Of a stretch of DNA of 64,000 nucleotides, positions 56,628-64,000 are shown piece after piece; within the stretch, counting starts at the first letter, position 1, and each line of letters opens with the position of its first letter. Source of the stretch: Candidatus Ornithospirochaeta avicola (GTDB lineage: Bacteria; Spirochaetota; Spirochaetia; Sphaerochaetales; Sphaerochaetaceae); contig DXHU01000006.1 in assembly GCA_019113245.1 (NCBI GenBank), positions 1 through 64,000 of the forward strand. The letters are read 5' to 3'. Made by a program: the position numbers and the translations under genes. The notes beneath the pieces are model-generated. The model was not told where the DNA came from, did no database searches, and saw only the letters and a list, made by a program, of their open reading frames with translations.

Positions 56628-57575
56628 TCAGACCAGAGTCTCAAGAAGCTTCTCATATTCAAGAATGGTTTCTTTTCTGCATAGTTCTGCCTTTACTCTT
56701 GCCGCGTTATGCTCACCTTTTATATATGCCATCAGATGTTTTCTCATCTCTTTTACTGCATAGTTTTCGCCATAGTATTTCTCTGCAAGGTGAAGATGCC
56801 TTATAGCGGTCCTGACTTTCTCCTCTATGGAAGCTCTTCTGTATTTTCCTTTTTCAATGAGCTCTTTCGTCTCTCTGATTATGAATGGATTTCCGATTGC
56901 ACCGCGTGCAAACATGACCCCATCTGCGCCAAGGGATGAAATATAATAAAGTGCATCTTCTGCCGAAAAGACATCTCCGGATGCAAAGAGAAGAGGGGAT
57001 GAGGAGTTTTGAGGAAACTCGTCTCTCAGTCTTTTGAATGCCGTCTTGTCCGCCTCTCCGCTGTACATCTGGCTTCTTGTTCTTGAGTGCAGTGTAAGCA
57101 TCTCTGCCCCGCTTTCACAAGCCATATGGGCAAACTCGATATAGTTCATGCTGTCCTTATCCCATCCAAGGCGGAATTTTATTGAAACATGAACTCCATC
57201 AAGAGAGTCCTTGAGTGTTTTTATTATTCTTTCTGCACGTGACATATCTGTCATAAGATTGGACCCGCTTCCGGTTTTTACGACCTTGCTCACAGGGCAT
57301 CCCGCGTTTATGTCTATATATTTTATATTTCTCGCTCTGAGTGTAGGAAGTGCTCTTATAAAAGGATCGCTGTCTGGACCGAACAGCTGGACTACAAGGT
57401 TTCTTTCGCCATCAAAGGGTTCCATAAGAGCCTCTGTTTTCCTGCTTCCTCTTGCGAGGGCCTCGGCAGATACCATCTCACTGACGCAGAATGATGCGCC
57501 GTATGCTGTAGCAATTTCCCTGAAAGCCTTGTCCGTATAACCTGCAAGAGGTGCCAGTGCCAGATATTTTTCCAT
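56628..57575 (-). CDS. dusB: tRNA-dihydrouridine synthase (DusB type)
   Basis: A 315-residue FMN enzyme reducing uridines in tRNA. LALAPLAGYTDKAFREIATAYGASFCVSEMVSAEAL, DINAGCPVSKVVKTGSGSNLM with the catalytic Cys, SIKFRLGWD and TLHSRTRSQMYSGEA are typical. ATG 57575 (MEKYLALAP) is chosen; an upstream TTG at 57584 adds three residues. No ribosome-binding site is obvious. A weak terminator (GACTC/GAGTC with a T-run) overlaps the end at about 56605-56640. Confidence 0.92.
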   Translation of the reverse strand: MEKYLALAPLAGYTDKAFREIATAYGASFCVSEMVSAEALARGSRKTEALMEPFDGERNLVVQLFGPDSDPFIRALPTLRARNIKYIDINAGCPVSKVVKTGSGSNLMTDMSRAERIIKTLKDSLDGVHVSIKFRLGWDKDSMNYIEFAHMACESGAEMLTLHSRTRSQMYSGEADKTAFKRLRDEFPQNSSSPLLFASGDVFSAEDALYYISSLGADGVMFARGAIGNPFIIRETKELIEKGKYRRASIEEKVRTAIRHLHLAEKYYGENYAVKEMRKHLMAYIKGEHNAARVKAELCRKETILEYEKLLETLV

Positions 57576-57635
57576 GAGAATCAAGATATATATTTTCTTG
57601 TTTATTTTCCACTACTATGCTAATGTTTTTTTCAG

Positions 57636-58616
57636 ATGAGTAAAAGAATTGAAGAGCCAGAAATGGCATATGTATATGTAGTCAGGAACCCAAGCTACAA
57701 TGATTTGTCCCTCTGTGCATGGGACAATATCCTGTATAAGGGCACTAATGTTGTCTACGAAACCAAGTTCGGCCTTGATCTTGGAGTTATTGTGGGCCCT
57801 GCTCCTGTATCGCGCCAGCCGTACAGAAAAGGCAGCTGCGATGTTGATGTGATAGATTTCTCATCCTCTGACAATGATTGCTCTTCCTGTTCTTCCTGCT
57901 GTGTCTCTGGTGAGCCTGTAAAGGTGGAAGTTAAGGGCGATGTTGATTACATTGACCATCTTGCCACACCGCAGGAGATGAAGAGATATGAGGAGAATTC
58001 AAGAAAGGAAGAGGCCGCGCTTAGAGTATGCAGGGAGAAGGTTATCAAGAACAAGCTGAACATGAAGCTTGTCACAGCACATTTCCTTCTTGCTGAGAAC
58101 AAGGTCATATTTTTCTTCACAGCAGAAGAGCGTGTTGACTTCAGGGATCTTGTAAAAGACCTTGTACAGGTGTTCAAGATGAGAATTGAGCTACGTCAGA
58201 TAGGAGTGAGGGACGAATCCCGTCTTCTTGGAGGCCTGAGCGTATGCGGACGGGATTACTGCTGTCACTGCATAAACACTCAGATGGATCCTGTCACGAT
58301 AAAAATGGCAAAGGAACAGAATCTGTCGCTCAACAGCATGAAGATATCCGGTTCATGCGGAAGACTTTTATGCTGTCTTGCTTATGAGTATGACTATTAC
58401 ATGGAAGAAAAAGCAGGATGTCCACAGGAAGGAACAAGACTCCGTCTTGGAAGAGATTTGTGGAAAGTCGTGGAGGTCAACATCCTTTCAAGAAAGCTCA
58501 CACTTGAGGCAAATGAGGGTCGGACGATGTTCCTTCCCTTTGAAGATGTCTACTATGATGATGAGACTTCACAGTGGCACGTAAGCCAGGATTTCATTGA
58601 AGATTTCCTTGAATAG
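57636..58616 (+). CDS. ricT: PSP1/RicT (YaaT) domain protein
   Basis: A 326-residue protein of the PSP1 family. The conserved C-terminal part has FTAEERVDFRDLVKDLVQVFKMRIELRQIGVRDE, LGGLSVCGRDYCCHCINT, MAKEQNLSLNSMKISGSCGRLLCCLAYEYDYY. In B. subtilis RicT (YaaT), these cysteines help bind iron-sulfur clusters in a complex that modulates RNase Y; RNase Y is in this window. An extra Cys-rich insert, CSSCSSCC (about 87-94), is present. ATG 57636 has no ribosome-binding site; ATG 57663 is an alternative. Confidence 0.88.
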   Translation: MSKRIEEPEMAYVYVVRNPSYNDLSLCAWDNILYKGTNVVYETKFGLDLGVIVGPAPVSRQPYRKGSCDVDVIDFSSSDNDCSSCSSCCVSGEPVKVEVKGDVDYIDHLATPQEMKRYEENSRKEEAALRVCREKVIKNKLNMKLVTAHFLLAENKVIFFFTAEERVDFRDLVKDLVQVFKMRIELRQIGVRDESRLLGGLSVCGRDYCCHCINTQMDPVTIKMAKEQNLSLNSMKISGSCGRLLCCLAYEYDYYMEEKAGCPQEGTRLRLGRDLWKVVEVNILSRKLTLEANEGRTMFLPFEDVYYDDETSQWHVSQDFIEDFLE

Positions 58617-58654
58617 CCGTAAAGCTTTTTATTATAGAAAGTTAATATATTATA

Positions 58655-58726
58655 TTGACCGTGTTTGAAGTTTATGATAATTTGTTAAGCGCTGTTTTAG
58701 ATACAGCATATGCATTGTTTTAGATA
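58655..58726 (+). promoter_or_regulatory. rpsT promoter and leader
   Basis: TTGACC (58655-58660), 17 nt, TAATTT (58678-58683). Just after the expected start, GCTGT (58691-58695) and ACAGC (58703-58707) form a hairpin, and TGTTTTAGATA occurs twice (58693-58703, 58716-58726). The repeat and hairpin could be an S20 control site; this is unproven. Confidence 0.5.
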
Positions 58727-58748
58727 ATAAATTCGTGGAGGAAATAAA

Positions 58749-59009
58749 GTGGCTAAGAAATCCGCTCAGAAAAGCGAAAAGAAAAACCAGGTCAGAAGAG
58801 CTATGAACCGCGCAGCTAAGAGCAAGGTCAGAACTGCTATCAAGAAGTTCGAGGATGCTGTTAGAAGCGGAGACAAAAAGAATGCAGAGGTCCTTATGGC
58901 AGAAAGTTTCAAGCTTCTTGACAGCTCAGTGAACAAGGGTGTTATGCATCGCAATACTGTTGACAGAAAGAAGAGCAGAATGGCTCATGCTTTCAATAAG
59001 CTTGCATAA
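58749..59009 (+). CDS. rpsT: 30S ribosomal protein S20
   Basis: An 86-residue helical protein: KSAQKSEKKNQVRRAMNRAAKSKVRTAIKKFEDAV and GVMHRNTVDRKKSRMAHAFNKLA. It starts with GTG 58749 after GGAGG (58736-58740); a non-ATG start is also seen in E. coli rpsT (UUG), where it takes part in autocontrol. Confidence 0.97.
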   Translation: MAKKSAQKSEKKNQVRRAMNRAAKSKVRTAIKKFEDAVRSGDKKNAEVLMAESFKLLDSSVNKGVMHRNTVDRKKSRMAHAFNKLA

Positions 59010-59020
59010 TAGGAGCCTGT

Positions 59021-59329
59021 ATGGAAGAGAAACTTACTAAGGCAGCCATCATTGAAAGTCTTCATGCAAAGTTCGGTATAAGCAGGAATGATATTCATAC
59101 TATCATTGATGAGCTTTTTGAAGAAATAAAGGATGGTCTCAAGGAAGACAGGATTATAGAGCTCAGAGGATTCGGAACATTCGAGGTCAAGACAAGAAAA
59201 GGCCGCGAGAAGGCAAGGAATCCAAAGACTGGGGATATTGTTTCCGTCAATGAGCATGGAGTGGCTATCTTCCGCCCGGGCAAGGAGCTCAAAGAGTTCG
59301 TCTGGGATGTACGTGCTCCGAAGAACTGA
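59021..59329 (+). CDS. HU/IHF-family DNA-binding protein
   Basis: A 102-residue nucleoid protein. KLTKAAIIESLHAKFGISRNDIHTIIDELFEEIKDGLKE, IELRGFGTFEVKTRKGREKARNPKTGDIVSV and FRPGKELKEFV match the family, with RNPKTG at the DNA-bending arm. It is slightly longer than HU (90), closer to IHF. AGGAGCCTGT precedes the start. Probably cotranscribed with rpsT and lnt. Confidence 0.93.
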   Translation: MEEKLTKAAIIESLHAKFGISRNDIHTIIDELFEEIKDGLKEDRIIELRGFGTFEVKTRKGREKARNPKTGDIVSVNEHGVAIFRPGKELKEFVWDVRAPKN

Positions 59330-59338
59330 TTAAAAATT

Positions 59339-60997
59339 ATGAGTTTTGATTTATTGAAAAAGCGAAACCTTGGAACTGTATGCTCCGAGGTTTTTGCATT
59401 ATTTATATCGGCATTTATACTTGCAGCGTCATTCCCGGGATTTTTATTCTCTCACGGAATCGGAGTTTTATCCTTGATAGCCCTGATTCCTCTTTTTATG
59501 GTAATCAGGAACACGACATGGCCTCTTGTCGCCCCATACGGCTTCTTCTATGGCTTTGTTTTCTATCTCCTGTTCAATTACTGGCTCAAGTCATTCCATC
59601 CTCTTGCTATCCTGATTGTGCCGATAATCAAAGGAGGAGAGATGCTCCTTCTTTTCCCGGCACTCAAGGCATCGATGTGCCTTCTAAAGAAAAAGAGCTA
59701 CATTCTTGAAGCTGTGATCTGGGTTGCATATGCATATCTTTCCCAGTCATGGTTTGCAGGCTATCCTTATGGCACGATAGCATATGCCCTTTACGGCTAT
59801 GATGTGCTGATCCAGATTGCTGAGATTACGGGAATATGGGGAATCATATTCATGATGGTCTTCCCTCAGAGCTTTATCGCAGCATATCTTCTTTCATACT
59901 TGAAGGGAGAAAAAGAAGGACTTAAAGCGATTGCAAGAAAAAACATAATCCCTCTTTCAATATATGCCCTTCTTCTGATACTGACTCTCACATACGGAAT
60001 CATCAAAAATGCAGAATGGGATAATAAAGAAGCGGATAAGACAATCAGGATTGCCGCCGTGCAGCATAACCATGATTCATGGCAGGGGGGAATAACCACA
60101 TACAGAAGGAATTTCAACAATCTCAAGCGCTATACTCTTGAGTCCCTTTCTGAGGATCCGGATATGGTAATCTGGAGCGAGACAGCCTTTGTTCCTTCAA
60201 TTGAATGGAACCAGCTCTATGATTATGAGGGAAACCATGAGAACAGAGTGCTCACTCTTGAGTTCCTTGATTTTGCAAAAAGCCTTCCTGTTCCTTTATT
60301 GACAGGAAATGCAGACGGGGAGCCTATCTACCCGGATGATGGTCCTGTTCTTGAAGATGGAAGCCAGAACAGAAAGGACTATAATGCAGTTGTCCTTTTT
60401 GATGACAACCAGATTGTCCAGAAATACAGAAAGCAGCACCTTGTGCCGTTCACAGAGCATTTCCCGTATGAGAAACAGCTTCCATGGCTTTATAATCTTC
60501 TTCTTGCAAATGACTACAACTGGTGGGAGAAGGGAGATGAGAGCGTTGTCTTCTCTGCATGCGGCGTGAATTTCTCGACTCCAATCTGCTTTGAGGATGT
60601 CTTTGGCTATCTTAATGCTGAGTTTGTGGATGCGGGAGCAGACCTTATTATAAACATGACAAATGACAACTGGTCGAAAAGCGAGATTGCAGCCCGGCAG
60701 CATGCCAATATAGCAGCCTTCAGGAGCATAGAGACGAGAAAGGCGATGATGAGAGGGACAAACAGCGGACTGACATGTCTTATAACTCCAGCTGGAGACA
60801 TAACAGAGGAGATGAGCATGTTCACCATGGGCTATCATATATATACAGTGCCTGTATACGAAAGCGAAGCTGATACATTCTATGTTGAGCACATAGACCT
60901 GTTTGCCAAGATTGCTGTATGGGCAAGTGCTGGTACGCTTGTATCCGCATTCATATACAGAGTGCTTGTAAAAGTGAAGGTAATAAAAAAGAAATGA
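59339..60997 (+). CDS. lnt: apolipoprotein N-acyltransferase
   Basis: 552 residues. About six N-terminal membrane segments (to ~residue 225) precede a nitrilase-type domain facing the periplasm. The catalytic triad is Glu281 (WSETAF), Lys365 (YRKQHLVPF) and Cys417 (STPICFEDVFG), corresponding to E267, K335 and C387 of the E. coli enzyme. It adds the third acyl chain to lipoproteins and implies that the cell makes them. The stop overlaps cinA by ATGA. Confidence 0.95.
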   Translation: MSFDLLKKRNLGTVCSEVFALFISAFILAASFPGFLFSHGIGVLSLIALIPLFMVIRNTTWPLVAPYGFFYGFVFYLLFNYWLKSFHPLAILIVPIIKGGEMLLLFPALKASMCLLKKKSYILEAVIWVAYAYLSQSWFAGYPYGTIAYALYGYDVLIQIAEITGIWGIIFMMVFPQSFIAAYLLSYLKGEKEGLKAIARKNIIPLSIYALLLILTLTYGIIKNAEWDNKEADKTIRIAAVQHNHDSWQGGITTYRRNFNNLKRYTLESLSEDPDMVIWSETAFVPSIEWNQLYDYEGNHENRVLTLEFLDFAKSLPVPLLTGNADGEPIYPDDGPVLEDGSQNRKDYNAVVLFDDNQIVQKYRKQHLVPFTEHFPYEKQLPWLYNLLLANDYNWWEKGDESVVFSACGVNFSTPICFEDVFGYLNAEFVDAGADLIINMTNDNWSKSEIAARQHANIAAFRSIETRKAMMRGTNSGLTCLITPAGDITEEMSMFTMGYHIYTVPVYESEADTFYVEHIDLFAKIAVWASAGTLVSAFIYRVLVKVKVIKKK

Positions 60998-62232
60998 TAA
61001 ATGCTTCTTTAATCATTATAGGAAGCGAGCTTACCCGCGGTGTTATAGAAGACAAGCATGGAAAGCTTGTGGCAAAAGAGCTTACAGGCATAGGAATAAA
61101 TGTTGTTGAACTTGTCACCATTCCTGATGACGGGAGCATAAGCTATGTCCTTTCAGCTTTAAAGAGATACAGCGATGTGATAATCGTTACTGGAGGGCTG
61201 GGGCCGACTCAGGATGATCTGACAAGAAAGGCAATAAGCGATAGTTTCTCTTCTCCTCTTTATCTTGACGAGACTGTTTTTGCAAAACTGAAAGACAAGC
61301 TTAAAGAAAAGGCGGAGGGGGCAAACAAGAGCCAGGCGTATTTCCCGCGCGGGGCCAGGATAATTGCTAATGAAAACGGAACCGCAGACGGCTTTGCACT
61401 CACTAAAGATGGCAAAAGCATATATGCACTTCCCGGTCCTCCTAAAGAGATGAGGCCGATGTTCTACTCCTATGTGCTTGAGGATCTTAAGAACATGGCA
61501 GGCCTTGGAGGGATAAAGAGAGCCGAGTTTTCCTCCCTTATTACCGCAGAGGCAAGGCTTGAGGAGCTTTTTGAGAAGGCATCCAGGAGCGTGAGCTTTG
61601 CTACAAGGTTCCAGGATTATAAGATATCAGTGTATTTGAGCGGAAGCGACAGCGATGTGAAAGATGCAATTTCTTATCTGAGAAAGGAAACTGGAGAATA
61701 CCGCATCCTTGATGGGGATACCGATGCAAAGAAGGAACTGGTGAACACTCTTATTGAGAGGAATCTGACAATCAGCACAGCAGAAAGCCTCACTGGCGGT
61801 CTTCTTGGAACACTCCTTACAGAGGATGCCGGTTCTTCCAGATACTATGTAGGTTCTCTTGTAAGCTATGCTACACGCTTAAAGGAAGATCTTTTGCGTG
61901 TTCCCTCATCCTGCATTGAAAAACACGGGGTAGTGTCAAAGGAGACAGCGCTCTTCATGGCTGAAAATGTCAGGTCAATGATGAAAAGCGATGTTGCTGT
62001 CTCCCTTACAGGAGTTGCAGGGCCCGATGAGCAGGATGGCCGGAAGGTCGGCACAGTATGCATAGGCTTTTCCATCCGCGGAAGGGAAAGTGAAGCTGTT
62101 GAGCTTGATTTCTCTTCATGGGGACGCTCAAGTGTAAGAAAGAAAGCGCTTGTATCTGCATTCATCCTCGCAAATTCATACATAAAAGGTGAGGATGTCG
62201 TGAAAATAGCATCAGGCTGGAGGAATATATGA
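60994..62232 (+). CDS. cinA: CinA family protein (nicotinamide-nucleotide amidase)
   Basis: 412 residues. The N-terminal MoCF-binding-like domain has LIIIGSELTRGVIEDKHGKLVAKEL and TGGLGPTQDDLTRKAI; the C-terminal domain has STAESLTGGLLGTLLTEDAGSS and GVAGPDEQDGRKVGT, the PncC-type amidase signature acting on nicotinamide mononucleotide in NAD recycling. ATG 60994 lies in the lnt stop; an earlier TTG frame start at 60919 is ignored. The stop overlaps the next start. Confidence 0.93.
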   Translation: MINASLIIIGSELTRGVIEDKHGKLVAKELTGIGINVVELVTIPDDGSISYVLSALKRYSDVIIVTGGLGPTQDDLTRKAISDSFSSPLYLDETVFAKLKDKLKEKAEGANKSQAYFPRGARIIANENGTADGFALTKDGKSIYALPGPPKEMRPMFYSYVLEDLKNMAGLGGIKRAEFSSLITAEARLEELFEKASRSVSFATRFQDYKISVYLSGSDSDVKDAISYLRKETGEYRILDGDTDAKKELVNTLIERNLTISTAESLTGGLLGTLLTEDAGSSRYYVGSLVSYATRLKEDLLRVPSSCIEKHGVVSKETALFMAENVRSMMKSDVAVSLTGVAGPDEQDGRKVGTVCIGFSIRGRESEAVELDFSSWGRSSVRKKALVSAFILANSYIKGEDVVKIASGWRNI

Positions 62233-62696
62233 GCATAGAAGCAGTTAAGGAATATCTGAAAGAAAAGGGTTTTGCTGACCGAGTCATCGAATTTGATGAT
62301 TCCAGTGCCACAGTGTCTCTTGCATCTTCTCTTTTAGGTGTAGAGGATGCACGTATTGCAAAGACAATGAGTTTTTCTTGTTCTGATAAAACTGTCATAA
62401 TAGTCCTTGCAGGCGACAAGAAAGTCAACAGCGGCATGTTCAAGAGGATTTTCGGTTCAAAGCCGAGCATGCTGGGCCATGAGGATGTTGAGCGCCTCAC
62501 TGGGCATCCTGTAGGAGGCGTGTGCCCATTCCTGATTCCCTCTTCAATAGATGTATATCTTGATTCTTCATTAAAGGAATTTGACACTGTATATCCTGCT
62601 GCAGGAAATGCAAAGAGCGCAGTCCGTCTTACTCCTTCTGAGCTTTATGATCTTTCAGGAGCAAAAGGATGGGTTGACGTCGTTAAAAAAGATTAA
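62229..62696 (+). CDS. YbaK/EbsC-type aminoacyl-tRNA deacylase
   Basis: A 155-residue editing protein. SLASSLLGVEDARIAKTMSF, VIIVLAGDKKVNSGMFKRIFG and GHPVGGVCPFLIPSSIDVYLD are typical of YbaK-like domains that hydrolyse mischarged Cys-tRNA(Pro) or similar. Coupled to cinA by a 4-nt overlap. Exact substrate not inferable. Confidence 0.88.
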   Translation: MSIEAVKEYLKEKGFADRVIEFDDSSATVSLASSLLGVEDARIAKTMSFSCSDKTVIIVLAGDKKVNSGMFKRIFGSKPSMLGHEDVERLTGHPVGGVCPFLIPSSIDVYLDSSLKEFDTVYPAAGNAKSAVRLTPSELYDLSGAKGWVDVVKKD

Positions 62697-62697
62697 G

Positions 62698-62793
62698 TTG
62701 ACAAGAAAAGATAAAAGCGGGTAACATTACAGCGTAATCCCGCAAATTACCATTTAATCCAATCATTAAACAAACTATTCAACATAAATACAT
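62698..62793 (+). promoter_or_regulatory. rho promoter and G-free leader
   Basis: TTGACA (62698-62703), 18 nt, TAACAT (62722-62727). A split inverted repeat overlaps the -10: GCGGG (62717-62721)/CCCGC (62739-62743) with ATTAC (62726-62730)/GTAAT (62734-62738) inside. From 62743 to 62793 there is no G at all (51 nt), with about eleven C. Such G-poor, C-containing RNA is the kind Rho loads on. Confidence 0.5.
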
Positions 62794-62802
62794 GGAGTTC
62801 AA

Positions 62803-64000
62803 ATGTCTGATAACAAAGACGCAATCAATGCTGAAGAAGCAGAAAAGAAAGTTAAGAAAAGAGGCCGCCCTCATAAAAGCGAAGGGACTGAGCAGAAAAA
62901 AGTCTACAAGATTTCAAAACCAAGAGTGAGAATAAAGAAGAAGAGCTCAGATGAAGAGGTAAAAGAGACTGAAATCTCTGAAACAGAACAGGAAGCTACA
63001 AGCACAGAATTCAGTCTGACTGAGGAGAACAATGTTTCCATTTCTCAGGATGCAGCAGAAGAGAGTGCAGAAACAGCTCTTTCTGCTGTCTCTGAATCTT
63101 CAGCAGAGGAGCTTGTCAAAGATGAGAAAGATAATATGAATGCTCCTGGTGAAGAAGGCCAGAGTGAAGAAAATCCAATAGAGGATGTTCAGAAGGAGAA
63201 GAAGGAAGGCCGCGAGAGATACAGCAAAGGAAAGAAGAACAACAAGAGAAAGGAAGAGTATCCGCAGGAGGTGAATCTGGATGAGAATCCTGATGCCCCG
63301 AGGATGTATATCTCTGTTCTTGCTGTAAAGAGCATAGATGAAATAAGGGCAATGGCCAGGGAAATGGGTATTGCTGAGGATGTGATTCTCGACTCAAGAA
63401 AGACAGAACTCATTTACCGCATAATGAGGATGCATTCTGCATCCGGCGGAGCTCTCATGGTCGAAGGAGTGCTTGAAATCATACAGGATGGCGGGTACGG
63501 GTATATCCGATACTCAATCAACAACTATCTTCCAGGCAGTGAGGATGTATATATATCAACACCGATGATCAAGCAGAAGGGACTCAAGACTGGAGATCTT
63601 GTCCATGCACAGATCAGGGCTCCAAGAGAAGGCGAGAAGGCTGCAGCTGTCATCAGGGTGATATCGGTCAACAATGATGATGTGAAAATGGCAAAGCTCC
63701 GTGCTCCGTTTGACAGCCTCACTCCGCTTTTTGCAGACGAGAGGCTTCACCTTGAGGTCATAAAAGACAATGAGCCGAGTGACCTTTCATGCCGTGTGGT
63801 GGATCTTTTCTGCCCGATTGGAAAAGGCCAGCGCTCACTTATAGTCGCACCTCCCAGAACAGGTAAGACAGTGCTCATGCAGAAAATTGCCAACGCAATC
63901 ACGACAAACCATCCTGAAGTATATCTTATAGTCCTTTTAATTGATGAGAGGCCTGAGGAAGTCACAGACATGAAGAGGAATGTAAATGCAGAGGTTGTCG
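62803..64000 (+). CDS. rho: transcription termination factor Rho (5' part)
   Basis: The first 399 codons; the gene continues past the window. After ~165 residues of low-complexity, highly charged sequence (Lys, Glu, Ser) comes the Rho core: an N-terminal helical domain (RMYISVLAVKSIDEIRAMAREMG), the RNA-binding cold-shock-like domain (GVLEIIQDGGYGYIRYSINNYLPGSEDVYIS), then the ATPase with P-loop APPRTGKT (where APPKAGKT is common) and LLIDERPEEVTDMKR. ATG 62803 follows TGGAG. The N-terminal insertion is long and acidic/basic, as in Rho of some actinobacteria and other phyla. Confidence 0.93.
   Translation, partial: MSDNKDAINAEEAEKKVKKRGRPHKSEGTEQKKVYKISKPRVRIKKKSSDEEVKETEISETEQEATSTEFSLTEENNVSISQDAAEESAETALSAVSESSAEELVKDEKDNMNAPGEEGQSEENPIEDVQKEKKEGRERYSKGKKNNKRKEEYPQEVNLDENPDAPRMYISVLAVKSIDEIRAMAREMGIAEDVILDSRKTELIYRIMRMHSASGGALMVEGVLEIIQDGGYGYIRYSINNYLPGSEDVYISTPMIKQKGLKTGDLVHAQIRAPREGEKAAAVIRVISVNNDDVKMAKLRAPFDSLTPLFADERLHLEVIKDNEPSDLSCRVVDLFCPIGKGQRSLIVAPPRTGKTVLMQKIANAITTNHPEVYLIVLLIDERPEEVTDMKRNVNAEVV

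Overview
The window looks like a spirochaete chromosome, most likely Spirochaetales of the Sphaerochaeta/Treponema kind. This is inference from three things: the order tuf-S10-spc-alpha, with no rpsD before rpoA, leading within one neighbourhood to grpE-dnaK-dnaJ; a periplasmic binding protein whose signal peptide ends FAGGAKE; and family-level similarity of the ribosomal proteins and RpoBC. No plasmid, phage, insertion sequence or CRISPR array is visible.

Layout. 1-240: 5S rRNA, the end of an rRNA operon. 0.2-9.8 kb: a sigma-54-activator-type ATPase without a DNA-binding domain, a D-/L-methionine ABC transporter (metN-metI, then metQ behind a methionine-rich leader peptide), an aldose-epimerase-like protein, RmuC, a TetR regulator with an evident operator, and ClpB. 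9.8-16 kb: a MobA-like nucleotidyltransferase, a DUF554 membrane protein, a truncated CoA-disulfide-reductase-like gene with an in-frame TGA exactly where the catalytic cysteine belongs, a beta-glucuronidase and glycogen phosphorylase. 16.2-28.9 kb: tRNA-Thr, rpmG, tRNA-Trp, secE, nusG, rplKAJL, rpoBC, rpsLG. 29.5-43.8 kb: tuf behind a structured 240-nt leader, then the S10, spc and alpha clusters in one unbroken run (rpsJ to rplQ). 43.9-51 kb: RNase Y, the YmdB-type phosphoesterase, a small membrane-anchored protein, Der GTPase, a HAD phosphatase and a coiled-coil membrane protein. 50.7-54.5 kb: grpE, dnaK, dnaJ. 54.5-64 kb: RlmB-type methyltransferase, a divergent PurD-like ligase, DusB, a PSP1/RicT protein, rpsT, an HU/IHF protein, Lnt, CinA, a YbaK-type deacylase and the first 399 codons of rho.

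How it works together. Most of the window is the transcription/translation core with its chaperones, mostly in tight operons with strong ribosome-binding sites and intergenic hairpins where autogenous control or RNA processing is expected. Genes at the start of short transcripts often lack a ribosome-binding site and have a -10-like hexamer 5-8 nt before the ATG, so leaderless mRNAs may be common.

The most notable signals are the possible selenocysteine codon in the decayed oxidoreductase gene, the Met-codon-rich leader before metQ, the terminator with a competing stem in the tuf leader, a shared promoter pattern before clpB, grpE and dnaK, and an extended duplex flanking tRNA-Trp inside an mRNA. 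All coordinates and pairings were read by eye; no alignment, folding program or database was available.
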